Assembly: GCA_009667805.1 (NCBI GenBank)
Contig: CM019071.1
Span: forward strand, 46,263,593-46,327,592
Direction: 5' to 3'
Origin: Leptobrachium leishanense
Lineage: Eukaryota; Chordata; Amphibia; Anura; Megophryidae
Length of the DNA stretch: 64,000 nucleotides
Positions 35,014 to 48,203 of this stretch are shown here, piece after piece. The translations under genes were made by a program, and so were the position numbers. The notes below the pieces were generated by a model, which had not been told where the DNA came from, did no database searches, and saw only the letters and a program-made list of their open reading frames with translations. Within the stretch, counting starts at the first letter, position 1. Each line of letters begins with the position of its first letter.

Positions 35014-35174
35014 GACAATCCATAGACCCGGCCATTCTCCTCTCCAAGGCGGTGTCTAATGCTATCAGCGCGGTGGTGTTTGGGAAACGTTTTGAGTATG
35101 ACGATACGAGGTTTCATCGGATGCTTGACATATTCACTGAAACTTTCGAACACATGAGCTCCATTTGGGGGCAG
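35014..35174 (+). CDS. gene B exon 4
   Basis: 161 bp, canonical. Encodes SIDPAILLSKAVSN and FGKRFEYDD and ends SSIWGQ. Acceptor CTCCAG, donor GTAGGA. Confidence 0.92.
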
Positions 35175-35367
35175 GTAGGAGACGTGGTGATTTAATCTAT
35201 AGACATAAGTCAATATGTTGACCAACATCCATCAGTGTGTTACACTTCACAATGTCAAGCAGTAACCCAGTACAAGTGATTCTTCCTGAGGATTTCTATT
35301 ACAGAAATATCTCTGGGATCAAAGGTTGTAAACTCTAGATGGCGTCCCATATCTGGCACAATGTCAC

Positions 35368-35540
35368 ACGGGGTCTGCGTTATCCGCATACAGGCAGAAA
35401 TGGCCTTTGTGTCAGTAAATGTGCTGAAGACAGATAATAAAATGGTGAGATCTCCTATTTACACGGGGTCTGCATTATCAGCATACAGGCAGATGTAGTA
35501 AATGTGCTGCAGACAGATAATAAAATAGTGAGATCTCCTG
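35368..35540. repeat. roughly 85-95-bp tandem duplication
   Basis: Two diverged copies of a unit containing CACGGGGTCTGC, GCATACAGGCAGA and ACAGATAATAAAAT.GTGAGA (the dot is a variable base), in intron 4 of gene B. Confidence 0.75.
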
Positions 35541-35584
35541 CTTATGGGGGTTTGTAGTGATCAGAATGAGATTATTAGCAATGC

Positions 35585-35829
35585 AATATCTGTATGTGCT
35601 GCATAATGCCTGTGTGTGGCAATTACAGCAACACCTTGTATCTGTATGTGCTGCATAATGCCTGTGTGTGGCAATTACAGCGACACCTTGTATCTGTATG
35701 TGCTGCATAATGCCTGTGTATGGCAATTACAGCAACACCTTGTATCTGTATGCGCTGTATAATGGCTGTGTGTGGCGATTACAGCAACACCTTGTATCTC
35801 TGTGCTGCATAATGCCTGTGTATGGCAAT
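35585..35829. repeat. 52-bp minisatellite, left part (intron 4 of gene B)
   Basis: About five copies of a 52-bp unit containing TGTATCTGTATGTGCTGCAT and GGCAATTACAGCAACACC. Interrupted by the hAT-type element at 35830; resumes at 38286. A separate array of the same unit is at 49553-50082. Confidence 0.95.
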
Positions 35830-38285
35830 TAGGGATGAGCTGTTCGGTTCGATCAGTTCGGAGTTCGACTCGAACATTGGCAGTTCGAAAATTCGCGAAC
35901 TTCAAACTTTTTGGCTTGTTCGGTTCGAGTTCTAAAAAAAATCATTTTTGAAAAAAGTATAAAAATGCTTAAAAAAATACTAAAAAATCTAGAAATAAAG
36001 AGACTCTTTACTGCAGAATATTCTAAGCAACTGTTTATTAGATATTGAATTAAAAAACTACCTAATGTCTAGGTGCAAAGATTCTCACCTCTAAATGAGC
36101 TGTGCTCTCAAACAGCGTAAACAACAGGTGTTTAATTAGTGTTTGGAAATAGCATGTGCTTCTAATTAGCAATTAGAATTTGATTCATTGCCTGCAGACT
36201 GTGGGGGGGGGATAGGGGCTCCTGCACATGTATGAACAAACACTGTGCTTGTTTTGAATTTTAAGAAGTGTTCATTTCTACTGTATGATCCTCTCTGATA
36301 TGCTCTTTTAACCCCTTAAGGACCAGGGCTCTGTAAAGCCAATCATTAACCCTTTCGCTGCTGAGGCATTTCCCGCCTCTGTGCTGAGGTCATTTTTACC
36401 AGTTTTGCTCATCATGTTTAAACGTGTTTTGAAGGCTTATTTTAGTATATGACCCAGACATATTATATATCGTTCTTTCCGTCAGACTCGGTAGATTCAT
36501 AATATGTCATTATTATATGTATACGTCATGACCTGTCTGTATATTATAACAAAAAATACAATAAAATATGTATTTTCAATAATTTACAATGTGTAAAGTG
36601 TTTTTGTTTCACATTTTAACATGCGAGCAATTGCGGTTATATTTTGTATGGGGTGCGCTTGTTAAAAAAATTAGAGATGGGGTCTCGTTACATTTTTTTT
36701 GGGGAAAATTACACGATTTTTAACAAACGCACCGCATACAAAAATCGTTAGTGCAGCATCATTGTTCACATTATAATTGAAATGGGAACAATATTGCTGC
36801 ATTAACGAACCAAAAAAAAGAAAAAAATGATTTTTTTTTTTTTTATAATTTGTTTTTAAAATATATTTTTATTTTTATTTTTAATTTTTTTTTTTTTTAA
36901 AAAACTTTTTCACAGTAGTGTTTGGTATCGTTGGAACGGCCATGCTCTGGCCGATCCAACCATACCAAACTTTAACCCCTAGCTGCCACGGATCGGGAGA
37001 TAGGGAGTTCATTGGAACTCCCTATCTCCACCGTTGGTGGCAGTTAGGGGTTAACTCTAGGACTGGCGTCATCGTGCTATGCACGATGACGCCAGTCCTC
37101 AGGGGGAGTTCCCGGCAGCTTGGCCGACATCCAAGATGTCGGCCAGCTCCGGGAAAGGATCACGAACCGGCGCTTTTCAGCGCCGATTCGTGATCCGGCT
37201 CCCCAGGGGTTAATGCCAGGTACCATGTGGAAGGGCAGGCTGTGCCCTTCCAAATGGTGCCTGGGTTAACCCCCGCAACGCCGCCGATCGGGAGGGAGAG
37301 AGGTCCGAAGGACCTCCCCCCCCTTCCTTTCAGGCGCCTCCTCCGCACATGCGGGGGGGGCACCTGAATTAGGTGTCATCGCGCTGCCGCGATGACACCT
37401 AATTTCATCGGCGGCGGTTCCGGATGCTGGGCTGACATTGAGGATGTCAGCCCGCACCGGGGGGGCCAGTGATCGGTCGGAACCCGGCCGAACGCTGGCC
37501 CCAAAGTGAGGACGCGCTCAGCGCGTCCTCAGCACACCAGGAGCCATGTAGAGGACGCGCTGAGCGCGTCCTCCGCATGGAAGTGGTTAATGATGTAGAT
37601 GTTACGTCATTTGTCATCAAGGGCTTAATAAAATCTTTAGCACACTCCTTAGATTTAAACGTAATCTTCCAGTATTTGTATGTCATGTACCTCTCCCGAA
37701 GGGCCTATGTGAGCATACAATTATTATTGTGTTAGAAATGTCTATCATAAAACGTACAAGCTGAGTCCCTAGAGTCTCTGACTATCCATTGTCATATATA
37801 CCTTGCTTTATATATATAATGCATTCCCTCATCTAACAGGATAGTAGCCAGTCCCTGTGCATTTTAACCCCTTAAGGGTGGCTAGGTGTCGTGTGTGGGT
37901 CTCTGATGGCAATGTTTCTATACATCCTAGAAATACACCACTTCTCGGGCAGGTTATGGGGACCTCCTAGGCACAATATTTGAAGGAATTTTTCGTTGTT
38001 ATTTTTAACCCTTATTTTACAGAAAACTCACTGTTCCTTTAAAAACGTATTTTTTAAAACTTTTTGTCCTTGTTTCCTGTCCCCCAGGGCACTACCAGGA
38101 CCCTCATACACCATTTATGGCAAATATCTTGCATATATGCCCTCTTGGAGGGCACTCTAAAAACCGAACTTTTGACTCCCATTGACTTGCATTGAGTTCG
38201 GTTTGCGTTCGCGTTCGAACTCGAACTTTTGAAATTGTTCGAGTTCGAATGCGAACCGAACACGGTGGTGTTCGGCTCATCCCTA
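35830..38285. mobile_element. non-autonomous hAT element, complete, with nested piggyBac-like insert
   Basis: 2456 bp, ends TAGGGATGAGC and GCTCATCCCTA, flanked by the perfect 8-bp duplication ATGGCAAT (35822-35829, 38286-38293). Its ends match the complete hAT at 4146-9523 and, in reverse orientation, the copy at 52306-54247. No transposase. It contains the TTAA-flanked element at 36350-37586. Inserted in the 52-bp array. Confidence 0.93.
36350..37586. mobile_element. TTAA-flanked piggyBac-like non-autonomous element, copy 2
   Basis: TTAA at 36346-36349 and 37587-37590; ends CCCTTTCGCTGCTGAGG and (inverted) CCACTTCCATGCGG. Opposite orientation to copy 1 at 11561-12680. The same hairpin chain is present, for example the perfect arms around 37062-37100 and GGACGCGCTGAGCGCGTCC near 37554. 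About 120 bp longer than copy 1. Confidence 0.85.
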
Positions 38286-38576
38286 ATGGCAATTACAGCA
38301 ACACCTTGTATCTGTATGTGCCGCATAATGCCTGTGTATGGTAATTACAGTAACACCTTGTATCTGTATGTGCTGCATAATGCCTGTGTGTGGCAATTAC
38401 AGTAACACCTTGTATCTGTATGTGCCGCATAATGCCTGTGTGTGGCAATTACAGTAACACCTTGTATCTGTATGTGCCGCATAATGCCTGTGTGTGGCAA
38501 TTACAGCAACACCTTGTATCTGTATGTGCTGCATAATGCCTGTGTGTGGCAATTACAGTAACACCTTGTATCTGTA
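38286..38576. repeat. 52-bp minisatellite, right part
   Basis: About 5.5 copies continuing the array at 35585-35829. The flank that follows (38577-38850, GCACTCATTATAACC, CCCTGTATTCTGACAAATCC) is also found after the array at 49553-50082, so array and flank belong to one dispersed element. Confidence 0.93.
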
Positions 38577-38937
38577 CTGTACAGAGATTTGCACTCATTA
38601 TAACCTATTGAATCTTATCCCTGTACAGCAGCGACTGAACCCACAGCTCTCCCTGTATTCTGACAAATCCATGTCTGCTGGAATGCTGTAGTAAAGTTTG
38701 TTGAGTTTTTGGGGTTTTTTTGTTTGCTTTTTTACATTGAGGTTGGGGACTGTAGCTTCTTCACAGTAAAACAGGGGAACAGGAGGGAGATCTCAGAAAG
38801 AATTTAATTTCTTCCCCAGTGGGCACACTAATCTTGCATTGAATAAAGATGTGAGAATGATGTTATTATATGCATTTTAAAAAAAAAATTGTATTTCATT
38901 GTAGAATCGTGTATACATGTTTTTGGTAGTGAACAGG
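38577..38937. repeat. 3' flank of the VNTR-bearing dispersed element
   Basis: Matches 50083-50330 with substitutions (GATTTGCACTCATTATAACC, CAGCAGCGA, GGGCACACTAATC). No coding signal. Confidence 0.6.
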
Positions 38938-39360
38938 TTAATCTCACTGTCATTACATCCCTTTAACCAATTAATCACCTTGCTTTCTTTAGATCCCATT
39001 AACCCATTAATCACCTCAATATAATTTGGTCCCTTTAACCCATTAATCACCTCGCTGTAATTAAATCCGTTTAATCCATTAATCACGTCGCTGTCATTAA
39101 TTCCCATTAACCCCGTCATGGTAATTAGATCCCTTTTAACCCATCAGTTGCCTCAATATCTCTTGGTCCCTGTAACCCGTGCTATCATTAGAATCATGTA
39201 ACCCATTAATCACCTTGCTGTAATTAAATCCCATTAACCCTGTCACTCTCATGAGATCTTTTAACCCATTAATTACCTCACTGCCATTGGATCCCTTTAA
39301 CCCATTAATCAAGTTGCTGACATTTATCCTTTAACCCATTAATTAACTGGCTGTCATGAA
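38938..39360. repeat. about 36-bp degenerate minisatellite
   Basis: About twelve diverged units around CCCTTTAACCCATTAATCAC followed by CTCGCTGTAATTAAAT. Intron 4 of gene B, just before the Tc1 element. Confidence 0.85.
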
Positions 39361-39558
39361 ACAGAACACCTTAATTCAATTCTCGGGCGCGGGGATGTGT
39401 TGACTCTCCATATTTAAACATATAATATACAGTGGCAAGAAAAAGTATGTGAACCCTTTGGGATTAGGTGGAGTTTTGCATGAATTGGTCATAAAATGTG
39501 CTCTGATCTTCATCTAAGTCACAACAATTTGAAAAACACTATCTGCTTAAAATAATAC

Positions 39559-39890
39559 GAATGAAAGAAATGATGGATCTCCAGTGGATAAGAAGTGACA
39601 AACGGTTTATTCATGGAACAGCAACCTTCAAAAAATCAGTGACGTTTCGACCTGAGGTCTTAATCATACATGTATGATTAAGACCTCAGGGTCGAAACGT
39701 CACTGATTTTTTTGAAGGTTGCTGTTCCATGAATAAACCGTTTGGCACTTCTTATCCACTGGAGATCCATCATTTCTTCCATTTCTACTTATCCAGGGGG
39801 CTGGTGGCATCCCCATCTGATTGGAATCTCGTGGAGACGGTTGGTTTATCAGGTTTCCCACCGTGGCGTTGTTCGTGGCGCTTCTATGTT
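39559..39890. mobile_element. small fold-back insertion with a 14-bp target duplication and inverted hammerhead-like motifs
   Basis: GCTTAAAATAATAC occurs at 39545-39558 and 39891-39904; removing one copy and the insert restores the Tc1 terminal repeat, as shown by the intact right repeat. The insert is mainly a near-perfect inverted pair (39562-39670 and 39671-39780, centre CATACATGTATG). Each arm reads ATTAAGACCTCAGG, GTCGAAACGTC, a stem-loop followed by GAAAC and GTC as in the motifs at 1874 and 33695. Inverted terminal units, a variable target duplication and hammerhead-like motifs fit a Penelope-like remnant; this is inference. Confidence 0.7.
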
Positions 39891-39995
39891 GCTTAAAATA
39901 ATACAACACAAACATTATATGTTTTCATGTGTTTATTGAACAGAATATGTAAACATTCACAGTGCAGGGTGGAAAAAGTATGTGAACCTTTGGAC

Positions 39996-41098
<1,103 letters not shown>

Positions 41099-41419
41099 TA
41101 GCAACTCATCCAATAATATCACACTGATTGGACTCAAGGTTGGCTCACTCCTGGCTCCAATTAGCTCTTGGAGATGTCATTAGGCTAGGGGTTGACATAC
41201 TTTTTCCACCCTGCACTGTGAATGTTTACATGTTCTGTTCAATAAAAACATGAAAACATATGTTTGTGTTGTATTATTTTAAGCAGACTGTGTTTTTCAA
41301 ATTGTTGTGACTTAGATGAAGATCATTGCACATTTTATGACCAATTCATGCAAAACTCCACGTAATCCCAAAGGGTTCACATACTTTTTCTTGCCACTGT
41401 ATATTTTTTTTTTTTACAG

Positions 41420-41596
41420 ATTCAGGATATGATCCCTTTCATAATGAATCGTATTCCTGGACCTCATCAGAAAATTACCTCCTTACTGGAAGAACTGAAC
41501 GAGTTTATAGCAGAAAGAATCAAAATGAACCAAGAAACCTTGGATTGCAGGTCACCCCGAGACTACATCGACTGTTTCCTTATTAAAATGGACGAG
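41420..41596 (+). CDS. gene B exon 5
   Basis: 177 bp, canonical. Contains MIPFIMNRIPGPHQK and SPRDYIDCFLIKMDE. The acceptor TTTTTACAG lies only 20 bp from the end of the Tc1 element, whose neighbouring T-run forms the polypyrimidine tract. Confidence 0.93.
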
Positions 41597-41606
41597 GTAT
41601 GTTCAA

Positions 41607-44182
41607 CGACAATCTGAACCGTCCAGACGAATGACATCAACAATCTGAACCATGCAGACCAATGACATTGACAATCTGAACCATGCAGACCAATGGCATC
41701 GACAATCTGAACCATGCAGACCAATGGCATTGTCAATCTGAACCGTGCGGACCAATGACATCGAGAAGATGAACCGTGCAGACGGATAACATCAACAATC
41801 TGAACCATGCAGACCAATGGCATCAACAGTCTGAACCGTGCACACCAATGACATCGAGAAGCTGAACCGTGCACACCAATGGCATCAACAATCTGAACCG
41901 TGCAGACCAATGACATCGACAATCTGAACCGTGCAGACCAATGGCATCGACAATCTGAACCGTGCAGACCAATGACATCGAGAAGCTGAACCGTGCAGAC
42001 CAACGGCATTGACAATCTGAACCATGCAGACGAATAACATCGACAATCTGAGCCGTGCAGACCAATGACATCGACAATCCGAACCGTGCAGACCAATGAC
42101 ATCGAGAAGCTGAACCGTGCAGACCAACGGAATTGACAATCTGAACCGTGCAGACGAATAACATCGACAATCTGAACCATGCAGACCAATGGCATCGACA
42201 ATCTGACCCGTGCAGACCAATGGCATCGACAATCCGAACCATGCAGACCAATGGCATCGACAATCTGAACCGTGCAGACCAACGGCATTGACAATCTGAA
42301 CCGTGCAGACGAATAACATCGACAATCTGAACCGTGCAGACCAATGGCATCGACAATCTGAACCGTGCAGACCAATGACATCGAGAAGCTGAACCGTGCA
42401 GACCAACGGCATTGACAATCTGAACCGTGCAGACGAATAACATCGACAATCTCAACCATGCAGACCAATGGCATCAACAGTCTGAACCGTGCACACCAAT
42501 GAGATTGAGAAGCTGAACCGTGCAGACCAATAACATCGACAATCTGAACCGTGCAGACCAATGGCATTGTCAATCTGAACCGTGCGGACCAATGACATCG
42601 AGAAGATGAACGTGCAAACGAATAACATCAATAATCTGAACCGTGCAGACCAATGGCATCAACAGTCTGAACCGTGCACATCAATGACATCGAGAAGCTG
42701 AACCGTGCACACCAATGGCATCGACAATCTGAACCGTGCAGACCAATGACATCGACAATCTGAACCGTGCAGACCAATGACATCGACAATCTGAACCGTA
42801 CAGACTAATGACATTGAGAAGCTGAACCGTGCAGACCAATTGCATTGATAATCTGAACCGTGCAGACGAATAATATCAACAATCTGAACCATGCAGACCA
42901 ATGGCATCAACAGTCTGAACCGTGCACACCAATGACATTTAGAAGCTGAACCGTACAGACCAATAACATCGACAATCTGAACCGTGCAGACCAATGGCAT
43001 TGTCAATCTGAACCGTGCAGACCAATGGCATCAACAGTCTGAACCGTGCACACCAATTACATCGAGAAGCTGAACCGTGCACACCAATGGCATCGACAAC
43101 CTGAACCGTGCAGACCAATGACATCGACAATCTGAACCGTGCAGACCAATGGCATCAACAATCTGAACCGTGCAGACCAATGACATCGACAATCTGAACC
43201 GTGCAGACCAATGGCATTGACAATCTGAACCGTGCAGACCATTGACATCGAGTAGCTGAACCGTGCAGACCAATGGCATTGACAATCTGAACCGTGCAGA
43301 CAAATAACATCGACAATCTGAACCGTGCAGACCAATGACATCGACAGTCTGAACCGTGCAGACCAATGACATCGAGAATCTGAACCGTGCAGACCAATGA
43401 CTTCGAGAAGATGAACCGTGCAGACGAATAACATCAACAATCTGAACCGTGCTGACCAATGGCATCAACAGTCTGAACCGTGCACACCAATGAGATTGAG
43501 AAGCTGAACTGTGCAGACCAATAACATAGACAATCTGAACCGTGCAGACCAATGACATCGAGAAGATGAACCGTGCAGACGAATAACATCGACAATCTGA
43601 ACCATGCAGACCAATGGCATCAACAGTCTGAACCGTGCACACCAATGACATCGAGAAGCTGAACCATGCAGACCAATGGCATCGACAATCTGACCCGTGC
43701 AGACCAATGACATCGACAATCCGAACCGTGCAGACCAATGGCATCGACAATCTGAACCGTGCAGACCAATGACATCGAGAAGCTGAACCGTGCAGACCAA
43801 CGGCATTGACAATCTGAACCGTGCAGACGAATAACATCGACAATCTGAACCATGCAGACCAATGGCATCGACAATCTGAGCCGTGCAGACCAATGACATC
43901 GACAATCTGAACCGTGCAGACCAATGGCATCGACAATCTGAACCGTGCAGACCAATGACATCGAGAAGCTGAACCGTGCAGACCAACGGCATTGACAATC
44001 TGAACCGTGCAGACGAATAACATCGACAATCTGAACCATGCAGACCAATGGCATCAACAGTCTGAACTATGCACACCAATGAGATTGAGAAGCTGAACCG
44101 TGCAGACGAATAACATCGACAATCTGAACCGTGCAGACCAATGGCATTGACAATCTGAACCGTGCAGACCAATGGCACCGAC
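41607..44182. repeat. 31-bp minisatellite in intron 5 of gene B
   Basis: About 83 copies of a 31-bp unit containing CAATCTGAACCGTGCAGACC and AATGGCATCGA, starting about ten bases after the exon 5 donor. Sub-variants (GAGAAGCTGAACC, ACGAATAACATCG, ACCAACGGCATTG) recur in fixed order, giving a higher-order period of several units. All three minus-strand frames are free of stops over long stretches, creating large false ORFs. A fragment reappears at 45077-45140. Confidence 0.97.
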
Positions 44183-45076
44183 TGTTAAATTTTAAGCTTA
44201 ATCAAGCAATAACAAATTGCCTAATATAATTACCATATATGAAATTTCAATAGACCATTTTCTTCCCATATATCAAAAATAAAGTAAGGAGCTGCGCGAC
44301 TCTGATCAGAGGAGATGATAGAAACAACCACACCGAGATATGGCAGATCAACATCTGATCAGCTCGTGGTCTGTCAGACCCGTTTATTATTTCAACATCC
44401 AATAGAAATGTTCGTTATAGAAAAGAGCTTCCTGTCCACTCCTAACATAGAAGTGTGATATAACAGCCAATCAGTGCAGATACATTTCTACATCATGTAA
44501 CAAAGATTTCGTGGGCATTTCTAAGTTTACACAGGATATCTATTTCAATCACCCCGCTGACTAGCCTCGTGAGGAAACAAAACTGAACAAACACCGTACT
44601 GGAACAAGAAGGAGGGGGGGGATTTCACACTAATGCAAGAATTAAAAAACTACCTATCATATTAAAATACCTTTCAATCGTCTCATTGATCACATATACA
44701 ATCGTGATCACTAAAATGGATAAAACAAACTAGGCAATTAAACTAATTATACCTGGGGCCATAGTATCCTCGCCTAATAACTCTAGATCATACTAGATGC
44801 TCAGAGGGAAAATAAAAAAATCTGGTAATTACTCATTAAATACCTCTCTACCTTTTATGATATACGAAAAGGATTCCCCAAGGAGGCCCTTTATGAGCAT
44901 AAAATACATTTATCTATCTTGATTCACTCTTCCAGCGAACCACACTTGGAGCATGGGCCAAAATACCTAATCTAGACATTAAATAACTTTTTATTCCCAT
45001 TTCCCACAATAAAATTCACTGAACAAGAAAAATATAATAACTTGAATGTAAAAGTTCATTTATCTAATAATAAACA
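44183..45076. mobile_element. about 0.9-kb insertion in the 31-bp array, possibly a solo LTR
   Basis: Non-repetitive AT-rich segment between two parts of the 31-bp array, starting TGTTAAATT and ending AATAAACA, i.e. TG...CA ends, with AAAAATAAAG near 44276. No clear target duplication and no open frame. Solo LTR is a guess from the termini; another type of insertion is possible. Confidence 0.35.
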
Positions 45077-45140
45077 TGAGTCAGATCCGTGCAGACCAAT
45101 GGCATCGACAATCTGAACCGTGCAGACCAATGACATGCTT
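45077..45140. repeat. 31-bp minisatellite, short right part
   Basis: Two units of the array at 41607-44182 (CCGTGCAGACCAATGGCATC) beyond the insertion. Confidence 0.85.
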
Positions 45141-45324
45141 TATATTTATTCTTGTAAAGATAATAATAAAATTGTGACTTTTAGTTTCTCTAGGTGCATG
45201 TGTTAAATTGCTCCTTTCATAGAATAGAATTTTTATAAAAAATGTAAGGCCCCACGCCGCCAGCTTCAGCCCTGGCACACCCTCCAGACTCGCTACCTGC
45301 AAAGATGCTCCCGCACCGCAGAGC

Positions 45325-46675
45325 GTGCCTGGAGGAAATCCCGCTTCTGAAGCTGATTTTGTTCACTTCAAGTTTATTCTCCGGTCATACACATCTGCCC
45401 TCCACTTGGCCAAACAATCCTTCTTCTCATCTCTTATATCTATGCTGTCCTCGAACCCTAAACGGCTCTGGTCCACATTCAACACTCTCCTCTACCCACC
45501 CGCACCTCCCCCCTCAGCTGCCTTCAGCGCTCAAGACCCGGCAGACTACTTCCTCAGTAAAACTCTAACTATCAGAAGCAACATCCCAACACAAGATAGT
45601 TATCTGCCACCTCCACTCCCACAGGTCCCCTCTGCCACCCTCTGCCGCTTCCTCCCAGCCACTGAGGAGGAAGTCAATCCTTATTGTCCTCCTCACATCT
45701 CACCACGTGCCCGCTCGACCCCATTCCCTCACATCTAATTCCTCCCCTCTCCTCCTCCCTCACCCCTGCTCTCACACACATCTTCAACCTATCTCTCTCC
45801 ACTGGCTCCTTTCCATCCGCCTTCAAACACGCGCTAGTTACCCTTTACTAAAGAAACCATCCCTAGACCCCAACTCTCCATCCAACTACCGCCCTGTATC
45901 CCTGCTTCCCTTCACATCAAAGCTCTTAGAAAAACTAGTCTTCAACCGCCTCTCCCTCTTCCTGTCCTCCAATTCCCTACTTGACCCCCTGCAATCTGGC
46001 TTCCGTCGCCTACACTCAACTGAAATTGCCCTCACCAAAGTCACCAACGACCTCCTAACTGCTAAAAAACACAGCCACTATTCTATTCTCATCCTGCTTG
46101 ACCTCTCGGCTGCTTTTGACACTGTTGACCACCCCCTCCTTCTACAGACCCTCAACTCTCTGGGTCTCGGTGACACTGCACTTGTTTGGGTTGACTCCTA
46201 TTTATCCAACAGGTCCTTCTGTGTGTCCTTTGCTGGTAACTCCTCCTCCTCATTGCCTCTATCTGTTGGTGTACCTCAAGGCTCTGTCCTTGGTCCTCTG
46301 CTCTTTTCCATGTACACCTCCTCCCTGGGCAAAATCATCAACAGCTTTGACTTTAATTACCACCTCTACGCTGATGATACTCAGATCTACCTCTCTACCC
46401 CTGATCTCTCTCCCCCTGTCCTTTCAAAAGTCAGTGACTGTTTATCTGGCATCTCCTCCTGGATGGCCTCCCACCACCTAAAGATCAACATGTCAAAGAC
46501 TGAGCTCCTACTTATTCCTCCCTCCAATGCCTCCCCACCTCCTGACTTCTCTATCACGGTGGAGGGTATCACCATCTTCCCATCAAACCAAGTTCGCTGT
46601 CTTGGAGTTACACTTGACTCTGCTCTTTCCTTCATCCCCCACATCCAGTCTCTTTCCTCCTCCTGCCGATACTAA
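45325..46675 (+). pseudogene. L2-type reverse transcriptase (fragment)
   Basis: Motifs: [36 protein letters not shown] (catalytic motif A), [15 protein letters not shown] (motif B), [14 protein letters not shown] (motif C, YADD), and [20 protein letters not shown] frameshift near 45840 separates the upstream frame (45325-45738), and a TAA at 46673-46675 is followed by the same frame. The set of motifs is that of the L2/CR1/Rex group, not L1. Confidence 0.88.
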
Positions 46676-46759
46676 CTGCGTAATATTTCCAGAATTCGGC
46701 CATTTCTTACCGCTGTCACCACAAAACAACTCATACACGCCCTGGTAATCTCCTGGTAA

Positions 46760-47089
46760 TTTCCGAGCCGAAACGAAATATTTTCGGAATTTTCGAATGT
46801 CCTTGAAATGTGTCAAATCGAAATTTATTGCTTTGAAACGAGGAGAACAGACGTTCCGAAAAAACGAAAATTTTCGAAAATACGAAAAGTCGATACAAAA
46901 ACCGAGCTAAGTGACACGAAAATACGAAAAATGGTCTAAATTCCGAGAAAAAAAATGTACACGAAAAACGAGTCGAGCTGAACCGAATCGAAACAGAAAT
47001 CGGTCGAAACGAGCCGAATCGAAAAGTTTAAAAATCCAAAAGATCGAATCGAATCGAACCGAAAAAAAAATCGGTGCACAAGCCTACTA
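46760..47089 (-). mobile_element. truncated non-autonomous hAT-type element (TAGGCTTGTGC family), copy 2
   Basis: Reverse orientation. The right boundary GGTGCACAAGCCTA is intact at about 47089; the other end breaks off at about 46760 (CCGAGCCGAAACG) without the TAGGGATGTGC terminus. About 330 bp, same TTCGG-type interior as 32289-32845 and 50578-51026. Confidence 0.85.
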
Positions 47090-47394
47090 ACTTCTCTTCC
47101 TTCAAACGTTCCTTAAAACATTCCTATTTAGGGAAGCCTACCACCCAATTCACTGACGCAACCATCAATCACTCTCACCTTACAGTCCTCTCCTCCTGTT
47201 TCCAACCCCAACCCTCCCAGATTGTGAGTTCCTACGGGAATAGGGCCCTCATCTCCTCCTGTACTGTTTGTCAAATGTTGTTCAATGTATTGTAACCCTG
47301 TCTATACTGTGCTTATTGTACAGCGCTGCGGAATTTGCTGGCGCTTTATAAATAAACAAGGTGGAAAGCCTGCCCAGAGGGCAGTCTATTGTGG

Positions 47395-47750
47395 ATATAC
47401 TGCCCCAGTTCATGGATATATGGCCCAGCTCATGGATATATGCCCCACCTCGTGGATACTGCCCCAGCTCGTGGATACTGCCCCAGCTCGTGGATATACT
47501 GCCCCAGCACGTGGATATTGCCCCAGCTCCTGGATACTGCCCCCCAGCTCCTGGATACTGCCCCCCAGCTCCTGGATACTGCCCCCCAGCTCATGGATAC
47601 TGCCCCCAGCTCCTGGATACTGCCCCCCAGCTCGTGGATACTGCCCCAGCTCGTGGATACTGCCCCCCAGCTCGTGGATACTGCCCCCCAGCTCGTGGAT
47701 ACTGCCCCCAGCTCGTGGATACTGCCCCCCAGCTCCTGGATACTGCCTCT
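47395..47750. repeat. about 19-20-bp minisatellite, GCCCCAGCTCGTGGATACT type
   Basis: About 18 copies with small length changes in the C-run. The same unit, inverted, forms the array at 26042-26370. Followed immediately by three GC-rich hairpins. Confidence 0.92.
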
Positions 47751-47773
47751 ACCCGGCTGCTGTGTGCATTTGT

Positions 47774-47897
47774 AACCGCCGCGGCGAGCCGGCAGCCGGC
47801 TCGTGCCGCGGCGGTTGCATGCGCGCGCAACCAACTGCCGCTGGTTGCGCGCGCATGCGCAGAGTAAGGCTTGGCGACGGACACGCCAAGCCTTACT
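47774..47897. repeat. three consecutive GC-rich hairpins
   Basis: Arms 47774-47785/47804-47815 (AACCGCCGCGGC), 47817-47833/47842-47858 (GCATGCGCGCGCAACCA) and 47863-47876/47884-47897 (AGTAAGGCTTGGCG), each perfect, with only 1-4 bases between hairpins. An ATA microsatellite follows at 47911-47933. Confidence 0.9.
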
Positions 47898-48203
47898 CAA
47901 TTATAGTATAGATAATAATAATAATAATAAAATGCTGTGTTTGAGCCACAATGCATAAACACACGTCAATGGCCATTCAAGTAAACCAAAACCTCTAATT
48001 GTGTTTTGTTTCACATGATGTTATAGGGATAAACGCAGGTGACACTTCTTACAGTATGTTTTGGCAATGTATAAATAGTTTGAGTGACCGCTTACACCAA
48101 CGTAATTCATCCAGCTCTTCCATATAACGGAGCGATGTGCATCTATTACGAGAGAGACGGCTCCGGTAACGTTCGATACATTTATTAAACTGTTAATTTC
48201 TAG

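Larger units (their letters stand above)
45240..47360 (+). mobile_element. L2/CR1-group non-LTR retrotransposon, 5'-truncated, with internal deletion and insertion
   Basis: Reverse transcriptase domain, then a 3' tail GCGCTTTATAAATAAACAA typical of L2-type LINEs. A truncated hAT-type element (46760-47089) sits in the coding region. The C-terminal coding text resumes at 47090 (SSFKRSL), with roughly 100 codons missing around the insert. Intron 5 of gene B, same orientation as the gene. Confidence 0.85.

Noticed and set aside
41563..44178. Long minus-strand ORFs (up to 336 codons) with an MPLVCTVQIVD-type repeat
   Set aside because: They are translations of the 31-bp minisatellite; codon phase rotates every unit, so no protein repeat is selected, and no start context, domain or splice structure is present.
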